From DASUNP01 sp963728545 (lineage in GTDB: Bacteria; Acidobacteriota; Blastocatellia; UBA7656), in assembly GCA_963728545.1 (NCBI GenBank), contig CAVSKO010000002.1:2666001-2730000 (forward strand): DNA of 64,000 nucleotides, read 5' to 3'. This document shows positions 15,643-25,235 of the stretch, in pieces. Below the pieces are notes generated by a model. That model was not told the origin of the DNA. It saw nothing but the letters and a program-made list of their open reading frames with translations, and did not search any database. The position numbers were made by a program, and so were the translations under genes. Position 1 is the stretch's first letter. Each line of letters begins with the position of its first letter.

Positions 15643-17138
15643 AATCTTTCTTCGCCGATTTCGAGTTCCGCCCTCAAGCGCGTGCCCGCGCCCAGGCGCG
15701 ATTCGATAGTCAGTTTACCGCCTAACAGTTGCGCGCGCTCGCGCATACCGGCGAGCCCCGACGTGTCGTTTGCGACCATAGCCGCTTCGGGGTCGAAGCC
15801 TTTTCCGAGGTCTTCGACCTCTATTGTGAGCGCGTGATCTTCTACCCGGACTCGCAACCGGGCTTCGGTCACTCCCGCGTGGCGCGCGATGTTTGTCAAA
15901 GCTTCTTGCGCGATGCGGTAAGCGGCCGTCTCGACTTCCGGCGCAAAACGTCGCCCCTCAAGCCCGCTATTCTTAAACGTCACTTGCACGCGAGTCTGAG
16001 CCGTGTAATGTTCGATGTGCCACAACAGCGCCGGGAGCAGCCCCAGGTCGTCGAGCATGCCGGGCCGCAAATCTAAAGAGAGCTTTCGCGCGCGCGCCAT
16101 AAGATCATTGACCAGCGTCTGCGCCTGGCCGAGGCTCGCGCCCGCTTTATCGGCAGGCAGCCGCGCGCACATCTCCAGACTCAGCTTAAGCCCCGTCAGC
16201 ACCTGGCTGATCTCGTCGTGCAATTCGCGGGCGATGTTGCGGCGCTCGACTTCCTGCACATCCATCAAGCGGCGCGAGAGAATCTTTAACCGCTCGGCGT
16301 AATCCCTGAGCGCGTCTTCGGCCCGGCGGCGCTCGCCGACTTCGACCAGCAAGACTTCGTTGGCCTGGGCAAGCTCGGCGGTGCGCTCTTCGACGCGTCG
16401 CTCCAACCCGTCACGCGCCATGCGAAGCTCGGTTTCGGCCCGCTCGCGCTCGGCGATCTCCAGTTGCAACTCGATGTTCGCGCTTTCAAGCTCCGCCGTT
16501 CGCTGATGGACTCTCATCTCCAATTCGTCGTGAGCCTCTTTCAGCGCGCGCTCGGCCTGTTTCAGCTCGGTGATGTCAAACCCTACCCCGTGTATGAACC
16601 ACGGCCTCCCGTCATCGCGTCGCACCATCTTTGCTTCGCAGTGAAACCAGATCACTCGCCGGTCGCGCGCGATGACTCTGTAGACTGACCTCAAAGGCTC
16701 ACCCGTCAAAAACATCTGCGCGGCCTCTATGCTCCAGCGCACCTTGTCATCCGGGTGAATCTGGCTGTACCAGCGCACGGGATCGTTGAGCCATTCTTCT
16801 TGTGAAAACCCGAGCATCGCTTCGATCTGCGGGCTGACGTATGCCTCGCCGATCCCTTTATCCAGAAACGCCATAAATACGACCGCCGGTATTTGCTCGA
16901 CTAGGGTTTTATATCGGGCCACGGCGTTAGGCAGCTCTGCCGCCTGGATCACGCCCCTCTTTCGTCTTTCGGTTAATCCACCGGCAGTCTCTTGAGCCAA
17001 AGAATCCGGGGGAAAGAAGACGCTCGCGAGCCCGCCGAGAATGGTTTCTGCGTCGGTCAGGCTGATAGCTTGAGCATCCTCAAATGGCTGCTTTTCACCC
17101 TCGCCCCCGTTCACTCCTTTAAATGCCTCCGCCTTCAT
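15639..17138 (-). CDS. Soluble PAS-domain sensor histidine kinase (HisKA_3 type)
   Basis: A kinase of 499 residues with start MKAEAFKGVNGG at 17138; the longer reading to 17222 lies inside hhyS2. A short N-terminal region precedes a PAS domain (about residues 70-185: VEQIPAVVFMAFLDKG, WYSQIHPDDKVRW, WFIHGVGFDITELKQAE), then a long coiled coil (about 190-290), then a HisKA_3 dimerisation helix with the phospho-acceptor in RNIARELHDEISQVLTG, and a HATPase_c domain (NIARHAG, GKGFDPEAA, GLAGMRERAQLLGG). No membrane span, so it senses something inside the cell. It overlaps the end of hhyS2 by 20 bases and the regulator start by 4. Confidence 0.93.
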   Translation of the reverse strand: MKAEAFKGVNGGEGEKQPFEDAQAISLTDAETILGGLASVFFPPDSLAQETAGGLTERRKRGVIQAAELPNAVARYKTLVEQIPAVVFMAFLDKGIGEAYVSPQIEAMLGFSQEEWLNDPVRWYSQIHPDDKVRWSIEAAQMFLTGEPLRSVYRVIARDRRVIWFHCEAKMVRRDDGRPWFIHGVGFDITELKQAERALKEAHDELEMRVHQRTAELESANIELQLEIAERERAETELRMARDGLERRVEERTAELAQANEVLLVEVGERRRAEDALRDYAERLKILSRRLMDVQEVERRNIARELHDEISQVLTGLKLSLEMCARLPADKAGASLGQAQTLVNDLMARARKLSLDLRPGMLDDLGLLPALLWHIEHYTAQTRVQVTFKNSGLEGRRFAPEVETAAYRIAQEALTNIARHAGVTEARLRVRVEDHALTIEVEDLGKGFDPEAAMVANDTSGLAGMRERAQLLGGKLTIESRLGAGTRLRAELEIGEERL

Positions 17139-18169
17139 CTGTTCTCGTCCTTTGCCGCCACTCAGGCTCCTTATTGAGCGATGCCTGGGTAAACCTTCGC
17201 AGGGCATGAATCGCCTTGCCATAAGTCATGACTGCGGCTGAAGAGAGGAGCGAGCCCGGCGGCTGGTCCATAAACGGCATGAACTTGTCCGGGAATCCGG
17301 GCATCGTGCAGCCTATGCAGATGCCGCCGACGTTCGGGCAGCCGCCGACGCCTGCCATCCAACTGCGCTTCCCCACGTTGCACTGGACGACCGGACCCCA
17401 GCACCCCAGCTTCACTATGCAATGGGGTTTTCCGTACTCTTCCGCGAACTCCGCTTGCTCGTAATAGCCGCCGCGATCACAGCCTTCGTGGACGGTCTGA
17501 CCAAAGAGCCATGTAGGCCGCAAGGCTTCATCCAGAGGAATCATCGGGGCCAGTCCCGCCACTTGATAGAGCAAATAAAGCAGCGTCTCCATGAAATTGT
17601 CGGGCAGCACGGGGCATCCCGGCACGCACACGATTGGAACGCCCGCCTTCGATTTCCACTTCCATCCAAGATAGTCTGCAAGCCCCATGCAGCCGGTCGG
17701 ATTGCCTGCCATCGCGTGGATTCCGCCATAAGTCGCGCAGGTCCCAGCCGCCACGACTGCCCATGCGCGAGGCGCGAGCCTGTCTATCCAGTCGCAGGTC
17801 AGTATGGGCTGGCCCGTCTGTTTGTCCGAGCCGAATCCGGCCCAATACCCTTCGGCTTTGTTATTTTCGTTTGGAATGGAACCCTCTACGACGAGGATGA
17901 ACGGTTCGAGATTGCCTTCTGCGGCTCGATAAAAAAAATTCATGAAATTCGTCGCCGTTTTCATAGGCGAGCACGGGGTTATAAAGATTCACCTTTGGAA
18001 TTCCCGGTATGGCTCCCATTACTACGTCTTCGATGCTCGGCTGTGTGGCCGCCGTCATGGCTATCGTTTCGCCATCGCAGCCGAGACCTGCCGTGATCCA
18101 AAGAACGTTGAGTTCCTTTACCAGTTGATGGCCCCGGGTTTTGCTGGTCGAGTTGAGGCTTGTGTCCAC
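17119..18169 (-). CDS. Orphan group 1h hydrogenase small subunit HhyS2 (frameshift in T8 run)
   Basis: A second HhyS homologue in an operon with a kinase and regulator and without a large subunit. The start is GTG 18169 after GGAGG. The reading is broken in a run of eight T (plus-strand A8 near 17932-17939): the first part ends in DEFHEFF and the second resumes at YRAAEGNLEPF. Removing one T gives 349 residues. All distal and medial ligands are kept (HEGCDR, HCIVKLGCW, VQC, GGCPNVGGICIGC). The proximal motif is GLGCDGET, so the aspartate ligand of HhyS1 is glutamate. The C terminus LSSAAVMTYGKAIHALRRFT is normal. Function is inferred: an electron wire to a sensor kinase or an alternative subunit. 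Confidence 0.88.
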
Positions 18170-18390
18170 TATGGCGTTTCCTCCCAGGCTCAACTAATGC
18201 CTATGCGGCCAGGGTTCGTCAAGAGGCAAAAAGCCAGATGGTGTATGTCAGGGTTTCTGCCCAAAGTTCGGCGGCATTGCCCCGCGATCAACCGACCACT
18301 TAGACCCACCGATTCTTCCTTCTTCCGCCGCGCGCTCGTCACGCTTGCGGTATGACGTTTCCAGTATCGCGCTCACGCCCGCCGATTCGT

Positions 18391-18660
18391 TCATAGCAAT
18401 GCAGGGCGCGACATAATCGCAAGCGGAAGGACTATCTCCCGGTTCCATTCCCACATTCCGGGGAAGTAATAGACGGACAGAGCATCGCGGATGGCTCTAT
18501 CGAAATCGAATACCCGCCTGGGCTTTAGAGGCTCAAGGTTTTGTCGCGCTACGGAGCCGAAGTCCCAGGCGCGGCGGCAGCGTTTAAACAACTCTCTGTC
18601 CGAAGACCTTATCACATACGCCCAAGCCATTTGCCTCATTATAGCACGCTGCTCGGACAC
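18391..18660 (-). pseudogene. Truncated N-terminal fragment of a conserved protein, 89 aa
   Basis: The reading starts MSEQRAIMRQMAWAYVIRSS and contains SSDRELFKRCRRAWDFGSVA followed by FDFDRAIRDALSVYYFPGMWEWNREIVLPLA. The CRRAWDFG wording resembles the first helix of PD-(D/E)XK nuclease-like proteins, and the whole block looks well conserved. The frame then ends after an unrelated 8-residue tail, with no recognisable continuation in other frames down to 18232, so I read it as a gene cut short. It lies upstream of hhyS2 on the same strand. Identity is uncertain. Confidence 0.45.
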
Positions 18661-18911
18661 GAACAGCCATCACGACAGCCCTACATTTTCGAAATAGAAA
18701 ATGGGCGCAAGTTAACGGGTTGCGCTCGATCATCCTTAGAAATCTTCTGCGATAACGTGAATCTCACAGATTTTCGAAGCCGGATCGCGGGTGACTCTCC
18801 TGTAAAAAGATTCTCATTCAATATGTACGTAGCAGGCCCGGCAGTAGCCGCCGCGTTTCGAGAGGCGCAAGAGAAGCGATGACTATACAGGTCGGATAGT
18901 TCAAATTAACT

Positions 18912-20282
18912 TTAGGAAGCGCCCCGGCTGGCCGCGAGCTTCTCTCTTTTTTCTATCACCATCTTCAGTCCGTACCTCGGCCTCAGCGTGAATACCGGCC
19001 AGGGCTCTATGACCTGGCCTTCGACTAACCGCAGGCGGTATCTCTGCGCTACGCTGGCCAGCACAAGCACCGCTTCCATCTTCGCAAAAGAGTTGCCTAT
19101 GCAAAGACGGGGGCCGCCGCCGAACGGGAAGTATGCGTATTTGTGCAGTTGATCTATGCTCTCGTCCAACCATCTTTCAGGGCGAAACTCTTCCGGGTTA
19201 TCAAAATATCTGGGGTCGCGATGCACGACCCAGGGGAAGATATAGACCTGTCTTTTCTTCTTCACCGGGTAGCCGCCAACCTCGCAATCTTGCTCGGCTT
19301 GCCGCCCAAAGGCCCAGGCCGGTGGATACAGCCTCAAGGTCTCTTTCATAATCGCATCTGCGTATTTCAGCTCCGCCAGGTCTTCAATTCGCGGCGCTCT
19401 TCCGCCCAGCACCGATTCCAGCTCAGCCACAAGCTTCGCCTCTACCTCAGGGTGCTCGGACAGCAAATACCACGTCCACGACAAAGCGAGGGCCGTAGTC
19501 TCGTGGCCCGCCAAGAACAGTGTCATCACTTCGTCACGCAGCTGTTTGTCGGTCATCTGGCTGCCGTCTTCATCCTGCGCGTGGAGCAGCATCGAAAGCA
19601 GGTCGCCCGTGTCCGCGCCGTTTTGCCTGCGCTCGTGGATTATGCCGTAGATGTATTCGTCCAGGCGCTTGATGAGTCTGTGAAAGCGACGGTTGGAGGG
19701 CGTGGGAAAGAAATTATGTACGAGCCAGAGCGAGCTGTCCTGTAGCTCAAACATCTTTATCAACTCGTCGCTCAGCGCGCTCATCAGCACGACATCACGC
19801 TCGGCATCGACGTTGAACAACGTCTTGACTGCGATCTTGAGCGTGAGGACCATCATCTCCTTATGCATGTCGCGCGTTTCGGCTTCCTGCCAAGTCGAAA
19901 GCATCTGCTCAGAGTAGTCGACCATCACGCGGCCATATTCGGCTATGCGATTGCGGTGAAAGGCCGGTTGAGCCAATCGCCGCTGGCGCAGCCAGAAATC
20001 GCCTTCGCTCGTTAAAAGCCCGTTGCCGAAAATACCTCGAAAGAATGGGAAGCGAAAATCTACGGGTTTAATAAAGGCCCGGTTGTTTGTCACCAGGACG
20101 TATTCAATGTGCTCAGGGTTATTGAGGATGAAAACAGGCACGTTAAAAAAACGCAGGCGCGCTATATCGCCGTACTCGCGTCTCAGATTCATCAAAAAAT
20201 CGAGCGGGCCGCCGACGTATTCCGGCAAGTTGCCGCGTATCAGGTGTCCTCGCGGGCCGGGGGGATTGAGCGCAGTAGCCAT
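18912..20282 (-). CDS. Cytochrome P450
   Basis: A 456-residue monooxygenase starting at MATALNPPGPRGHLIRGN (20282), with GGAG eight bases upstream. The I-helix oxygen-activation motif is LFLAGHETTALALSWTWYLL, the K-helix ExxR is in KETLRLYPP, the PERF-like motif is FRPERWLDE, and the haem loop is YFPFGGGPRLCIGNSFAKME with the axial cysteine. The FGGGPRxCIG loop and proline-rich start place it near the CYP110/CYP4-like bacterial group. No membrane anchor is evident. No redox partner gene is adjacent, and the substrate is unknown. Confidence 0.94.
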   Translation of the reverse strand: MATALNPPGPRGHLIRGNLPEYVGGPLDFLMNLRREYGDIARLRFFNVPVFILNNPEHIEYVLVTNNRAFIKPVDFRFPFFRGIFGNGLLTSEGDFWLRQRRLAQPAFHRNRIAEYGRVMVDYSEQMLSTWQEAETRDMHKEMMVLTLKIAVKTLFNVDAERDVVLMSALSDELIKMFELQDSSLWLVHNFFPTPSNRRFHRLIKRLDEYIYGIIHERRQNGADTGDLLSMLLHAQDEDGSQMTDKQLRDEVMTLFLAGHETTALALSWTWYLLSEHPEVEAKLVAELESVLGGRAPRIEDLAELKYADAIMKETLRLYPPAWAFGRQAEQDCEVGGYPVKKKRQVYIFPWVVHRDPRYFDNPEEFRPERWLDESIDQLHKYAYFPFGGGPRLCIGNSFAKMEAVLVLASVAQRYRLRLVEGQVIEPWPVFTLRPRYGLKMVIEKREKLAASRGAS

Positions 20283-20383
20283 AGGGAGTTCTCCTTTCAA
20301 TAGCGCATGTGCGATCTGGCTATTCAATTCTAACATCCATGCAGAACGAGTAAAGAGCGGAGCCGGTAAGGGCGCAAGGTCTA

Positions 20384-20535
20384 TTCATTCTTAGAAGCTG
20401 AGAATTAATAATTGCCCCGGAGGGGCAAACGGATATTAGCCGGTGGTGCAACCACCGGATTGATCGGCCACCCGCTCTCGCGCCCCTCCGGGGCGCAGGA
20501 TGTTGATCTGATCCTGCGCCCCTCCGGGGCGCGCG
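20384..20535. repeat. Dispersed GC-rich palindromic repeat, family 1, copy 1
   Basis: It starts with ttcttagaagctgagaatta, then ATAATTGCCCCGGAGGGGCA, then GATATTAGCCGGTGGTGCAA with a hairpin partner CCACCGG, and ends in two copies of CGCCCCTCCGGGGCGC. Related sequence lies at 56409-56560 and, reversed, at 61482-61559. It occupies the gap between the P450 and dehydrogenase genes. Several nested hairpins are possible. I take it as a non-coding dispersed repeat. Confidence 0.85.
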
Positions 20536-20635
20536 CGTTGTAGCGGACTATAAAGATGTGGCTCGCGCGTTGAGCAGTGGGCGACCGATGAGGAGATCGG
20601 GCGGCTATAATAGAAAAGCCGCCCGATGAAAGTAT

Positions 20636-21805
20636 TCAAGGTTTGAGCACAACCTTGACGCACTCGTCCTCTTTGTTCAGAAACGTATCATATCCTTTTG
20701 GCGCGTCATCGAGCCGTAAGCGATGCGTGATGACGAAGCTCGGATCGATCTCGCCATTTTTGATTCTTTCCAGCAGCGGTTTCAAGTAACGTTGAACGTG
20801 CGCTTGCCCGCTCCGGATCGTAAGCGACCGATTCATAAGAGAGCCCATCGGAAACTTGTCGACAAATCCGCCGTAGACCCCTATGACCGATACGGTGCCG
20901 CCGTTGCCGCACGCCATGATCGCCTCGCGCAAAGCATGCGGGCGATCCGTCTCTAACTTCAAAGCCTGTTTCGTGCGGTCGTAAGCCCCGAGCAGACCCG
21001 GCTTGTGCGCTTCCATGCCGACGGCGTCTATGCAGGCGTCAGGCCCGCGACCGCCAGTCATCTCCTTCAAAGCTTCCAGCACGTTCACCTCTTCGTAGTT
21101 TATCGTCTCGGCCGCCGAGTTTTCCCTCGCCATCCGCAGGCGGTATTCGAAACGGTCTATCGCTATGACACGCTCCGCGCCCAGCAGGAAGGCGCTCTTG
21201 ATGGCGAACTGGCCGACGGGGCCGCACCCCCAGACGGCTATACAGTCGCCCGGTTTGATGTCGCACATCTCGGCCCCCATGTAACCCGTAGGGAATATGT
21301 CTGAAAGAAAGAGCACTTGCTCGTCCGTCAGTCCGTTTTCGATCTTGATAGGCCCTACGTCGGCGAACGGGACGCGCGCATATTCGGCCTGGCCGCCCGC
21401 GTACCCGCCCGTCAGATGCGAGTAGCCGAATATCCCAGCGGGCGAATACCCGAAAAGCTTCTCGGCCATCCAGGCGTTCGGATTGGTGTTCTCGCAGAGC
21501 GAGAACATCTCTTTTTGACAGTGCCAGCACTTACCGCACGCTATCGGGAATGGAACGACCACGCGGTCGCCCACTTTAAGCTTCTTTACTTCGCGCCCGA
21601 CTTCGACCACTTCGCCCATGAACTCGTGGCCGAGGATGTCGCCCGGCTCCATCGCCGGGATGAATCCGTTATAAAGGTGCAGGTCCGAGCCGCATATCGC
21701 CGTCGAGCTGATTTTTACAATCGCATCTCGCTGGTTCAGGATTTTCGGGTCGGGCACATTTTGCACCTCCACCGTCTTTATGCCGGTCCAACAATTGGCT
21801 CTCAT
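20636..21805 (-). CDS. Zinc-dependent alcohol/formaldehyde-dehydrogenase-like protein
   Basis: A 389-residue medium-chain dehydrogenase. Catalytic zinc ligands are in STAICGSDLHLYNG and GHEFMGEVVEVG, and structural zinc cysteines in ACGKCWHCQKEMFSLCENTN. The NAD-binding Rossmann turn is AVWGCGPVGQFAIKSAFLLG. The insertion around GRGPDACIDAVGMEAHKPG fits glutathione-independent formaldehyde-dehydrogenase-like members of the family. Its ATG overlaps the stop of the SRPBCC gene upstream (ATGA), so they form an operon. The substrate cannot be read from sequence. Confidence 0.93.
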   Translation of the reverse strand: MRANCWTGIKTVEVQNVPDPKILNQRDAIVKISSTAICGSDLHLYNGFIPAMEPGDILGHEFMGEVVEVGREVKKLKVGDRVVVPFPIACGKCWHCQKEMFSLCENTNPNAWMAEKLFGYSPAGIFGYSHLTGGYAGGQAEYARVPFADVGPIKIENGLTDEQVLFLSDIFPTGYMGAEMCDIKPGDCIAVWGCGPVGQFAIKSAFLLGAERVIAIDRFEYRLRMARENSAAETINYEEVNVLEALKEMTGGRGPDACIDAVGMEAHKPGLLGAYDRTKQALKLETDRPHALREAIMACGNGGTVSVIGVYGGFVDKFPMGSLMNRSLTIRSGQAHVQRYLKPLLERIKNGEIDPSFVITHRLRLDDAPKGYDTFLNKEDECVKVVLKP

Positions 21806-22830
21806 CTCGTCGCCTCCTTTCCGGCACGCAGCCCGGGAGTCTCTTCGGGAGGCTGCGCCGGGTGCGGCCCCTGGTGGATGCTCGCGTCCGAATGCACGAC
21901 CTCTCCTATTTCCAGAACCTGTTTCAACCGATACAGGTCGCCTTTAACCTGCTGTTCGGGCGCTTCGCCGAATAGCTTTGCTATCCCTGCGCCGAGCGCG
22001 CCTGCCGGCGGGTTATACTCTAACTCCACCCTGACTACGGTGCCGCGTTTGCCGGGTGCGGGCTCGAATCGCACCGTCCCATAGTTTTCAACGTCTGCGT
22101 CTTCGAGCGAGCGCCACGAGATCGATTGATTCGGCCTGTCTTCGGTGATCTCGGCATCCCACTCGACCCTCATTCCCGCCGGGCCTTTCGCGACCCAGTG
22201 CGAGCGCCTTTCATCGATCACGTGGACGGATTCGAGATGACTCATGAATCGCGGCAGGTTCTCGAAGTTGCGCCAGAATTGATAGACCTCTTCGGGCGAA
22301 CGGTTGATCGTGATCGTATTCACGTAAGCCAACCCGCCGTGCGCGCCGGGTATAGTGCTGAGCTTTTGCGCGCTGTATATGTCGAGCGCCGTAACCCCCA
22401 GAACGGCTACCGTAGCCGCCGTGAGTTTGCCACGGTCTGCCTCCGGTGACACGCATGCCGCGCTCAGGCACGCAAGATCTATCGCGTCGCCGGCGACACG
22501 CGACCAGACCCATCCGGCGGGCCTGGGAGTGGTAAGAATTCCGACGCCGGCCGTAATCTCGCGCAAGCCCATGAAACGAATTAATCCGGTATGTTTGCCT
22601 TCGGCCCCGATCAGCCTCGCAAAAGCTTTTGGCGCGAGCAGCTCTGCAAGCCCCAGCCCGATGCTGAACCACCCCAGGCCGTTTGCGATCTGCTCTGCGC
22701 TCTCATCTTTTCGCGCGATTGAGAGCCGTTGATTTAAATTTTGCCGGCCGCGCCGCTCGACGCCCGGCTCGCGTTCCGCTTGTCGTTCGCTTTCAGGCGC
22801 AAGCGCTCGCCTAGTTTGCTGTATTGCCAT
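21802..22830 (-). CDS. Membrane protein with C-terminal SRPBCC (polyketide cyclase-like) domain
   Basis: 342 residues from MAIQQTRRALAPESERQAER (22830), with GAAGAGG upstream; the longer reading to 22935 is unlikely. The N-terminal ~35 residues are polar. Residues ~45-160 carry several hydrophobic helices (GLGWFSIGLGLAELLAPKAF, FMGLREITAGVGILTT, AATVAVLGVTALDIYSAQ). The C-terminal ~150 residues form an SRPBCC or cyclase-like domain beginning AYVNTITINRSPEEVYQFWR. Proteins of this build often accompany alcohol dehydrogenases of the next gene's type in stress-related clusters. The ligand is unknown. Confidence 0.82.
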   Translation of the reverse strand: MAIQQTRRALAPESERQAEREPGVERRGRQNLNQRLSIARKDESAEQIANGLGWFSIGLGLAELLAPKAFARLIGAEGKHTGLIRFMGLREITAGVGILTTPRPAGWVWSRVAGDAIDLACLSAACVSPEADRGKLTAATVAVLGVTALDIYSAQKLSTIPGAHGGLAYVNTITINRSPEEVYQFWRNFENLPRFMSHLESVHVIDERRSHWVAKGPAGMRVEWDAEITEDRPNQSISWRSLEDADVENYGTVRFEPAPGKRGTVVRVELEYNPPAGALGAGIAKLFGEAPEQQVKGDLYRLKQVLEIGEVVHSDASIHQGPHPAQPPEETPGLRAGKEATR

Positions 22831-23122
22831 GCACACCTCTTCTTTCCGGGCCGACGCGAAAGCGAACATCTTCACAACGCGCTTTCGCGCTTTTCGGCCA
22901 TTTGTTGTTACTGCCCAGGCTATTAATACTTTCAATTCTCAAGTTCAGGTTCTTTTATGTAGCAAGGGGTATGCCCTCAGGGTCGGCCCTCCGTCCGCCC
23001 GCGTAGATAGGATCGTCGGGAAAGAATGTGACTTTTGATGGGGTATTCTGGCTACTTAGTGACTAATTTGCGCCGCTTTACGAGCGATAGCGCCCCGGCT
23101 TAGAGGCCTTTTAAACTGAAAC
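22831..23122. other. Intergenic region, no gene seen
   Basis: 292 bases between the SRPBCC gene and the ECF sigma gene, both read leftward. Short plus-strand readings here are shadows without family features. It probably carries the promoter of the SRPBCC-dehydrogenase operon and the end of the sigma transcript. No clear terminator hairpin was found. Confidence 0.4.
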
Positions 23123-23683
23123 CTATTTTGCGAGTTCCTGATACAACCAGGCGCGCGCAAGGTTCCATTCTCGCTGCACTGTGCGCAACGAGATTTTCAG
23201 CACTTCGGCTATCGCCTCCTCGCTAAGTCCGCCGAAAAACTTTAGTTCGACTATCTTACTTTTGCGCTCATCGAACTCGGAAAGTGATGTGAGGGCATCG
23301 TCAAGCGCGACGATGTCGGCGCTCTGCGTCTCGACGGCTTCGGCTTCGGCCAGCGAAACGCGCATCTGATCGCCGCCGCGTTTGAGTTTTCGCCGTCGCC
23401 GCGCGTGGTCAACCAGTATGCGCCGCATTAGCTGCGCGGCTATGCCGTAAAAATGCGCGCGGTTCTCCCAACGGACTCCCGTATCATCTATCAACCGCAT
23501 GTAAGCTTCGTTGACGAGCGCGGTCGTTTGCAGGGTATGACCGGGGCGTTCGCGGCGGAGGTATGAATCCGCTAGCCTGTGCAATTCCGACTCGACAAGC
23601 GGGGCAAGCCGGTCGAGCGCCGCCTCGTCGCCGTTGCTCCAAGCACGCAGCAACTGTGTGACCTCGTGCGAGGAAGAGTTCAT
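23123..23683 (-). CDS. ECF-type RNA polymerase sigma factor (Sig70_X6 kind)
   Basis: A 186-residue ECF sigma. Region 2 includes SYLRRERPGHTLQTTALVNEAYMRLID and FYGIAAQLMRRILVDHARRRRKLKRGGD, the hallmark of the acidobacterial/planctomycete ECF group that is usually paired with a Ser/Thr kinase. Region 4 is KIVELKFFGGLSEEAIAEVLKISLRTVQREWNLARAWL. No kinase or anti-sigma gene lies beside it. The IS66 element is inserted about 100 bases upstream of its start, which may alter its expression or have separated it from a partner. Confidence 0.93.
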   Translation of the reverse strand: MNSSSHEVTQLLRAWSNGDEAALDRLAPLVESELHRLADSYLRRERPGHTLQTTALVNEAYMRLIDDTGVRWENRAHFYGIAAQLMRRILVDHARRRRKLKRGGDQMRVSLAEAEAVETQSADIVALDDALTSLSEFDERKSKIVELKFFGGLSEEAIAEVLKISLRTVQREWNLARAWLYQELAK

Positions 23684-23791
23684 AATAATCGCCCTCGGTG
23701 TAATCTTATCTGCCTAGAGGCTTAAAACCGCTCAGTTGGTGGCCACAACCTAACATACCTGCGGCCCCGGCCGCAATCTTCAGAAAAAATT

Positions 23792-25235
23792 GTAACTGTT
23801 CAGACTCTGATGCGGGGATGAGGCTTGGGCTAGTTGACAACGGGTGTAAACTTCGTGCGTGATGCTCGACCTCCAACAGGCCACCCGCGAAGAACTGATC
23901 CATCTCAACTTGCAGTTGGTCGCTCAACTTCAACTCTTACAAGAGCGCGTCAAGCAATTGGAAGCAGAATTAGAGTCTTTGCGCGGCGGTGGCTCCAAAA
24001 GCAATCCTCCAAGCTTCGTTAAGGCAAACCGCCCTGTTCGTGGTAAGAAAAAGAAGCGCAAGAAACGTGCGCACGGCTTCGCACGCAAGCTTGATGCTGC
24101 TACTGCGCGTGTCGAGCACTCCCTTGAGCAATGCCCACAGTGTCAGGTATCGCTCAGGGGGCGACGAGTGATCAAGTCTCGCCAGGTTATTGAGCTTCCA
24201 CCAGTTCAAGCCCAGGTCGTAGAGCACATCCTTATAGAGCGTGGTTGCCCGAACTGCCACAAGCGGTGGGCACCACCGATGGATTTATCAACAGTAGCTG
24301 TAGGCTCTCAGCGTTTCGGTATCAGTGTGCAAGCTGAGGTGACGCTACTGCGTGAGCAATGCAGGCTTCCTTTTAGAGTTATACAAGACTATCTCCGCCA
24401 CAGATTCGGCCTCAGAATAAGTGTCGGCAAGTTGGTAGCTTTAGTTGAGGGGGTGGCCCGAAGTGGCAAAGCGATAGTGGAAGGTTTCAAGCAGCAGATT
24501 CGGGGTTCTCCCGTAGTAAATGGGGATGAAACGAGTTGGCGAGAAGATGGGCTAAACGGGTATGTGTGGAGTTTCTCGACCGACAAGATTAGGTACTACA
24601 TTTACCGCAAGAGTCGTTCGGCAACAGTAGTGAAAGAAGTCTTGGGCGAGGAGTTCGATGGTGTTTTAGTGAGTGATTTCTATGGCGGGTACAACGCGCA
24701 TTTGGGGCTACATCAGCGATGCTGGATACACCTGCTGAGAGATATACACGAACTGAAGGAAAAGCATGCCGATGACAGGAAGTTGAAGAAGTGGGCACAA
24801 GCAGTCAAAGCAATCTATGAGGGAGCAAAGCAGTATAAGGGGCCAAGCGCGAGGCTCGATGCGGTAGAGCAGAAACAGCAGCGAGTAAAGCGGCAGCGAG
24901 AGTATGAGCAAGAGTTGATGAGAGTGTGCCGACCGCACCTAAAGAAGAAGAGACTACAGAGCAGGCTTTGCGAAAGAATAGAGCGGTTCCTACCAGAATT
25001 GTTTATGTTTGTGGCAGACGCAAGAGTGCCCTCAGACAATAATGCAGCAGAGCGGAGTGTGAGACATCTAGTGGTGAGTCGCAAGATCAGCGGAGGGACG
25101 AGGTCGGAGAAAGGAAGTGAGAACCAAGAGTATACTGGCATCACTGTTCGGCACATGGAGACTGCGACAGGTCAATTTCTATCAATCCTGTCTGGATTTA
25201 CTTACAGCAAACAATCCGACACTCTGAACAGTTAC
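23792..25235 (+). mobile_element. IS66-family insertion sequence (ISBst12-like, single transposase), intact ends
   Basis: A 1444-bp element with terminal inverted repeats beginning GTAACTGTTCAGA on both ends. GTAA is the usual IS66 end. It is flanked by an exact 8-bp direct repeat AAAAAATT (23784-23791 and 25236-25243), the duplication length known for this family. It has one transposase gene and no tnpA/tnpB helper genes, as in the ISBst12 subgroup. The perfect duplication argues for recent insertion into an AT-rich site. Confidence 0.92.

Noticed and set aside
20400..20545. CRISPR array
   Set aside because: Repeats are palindromic modules of unequal spacing with no spacer-like unique units and no cas genes.
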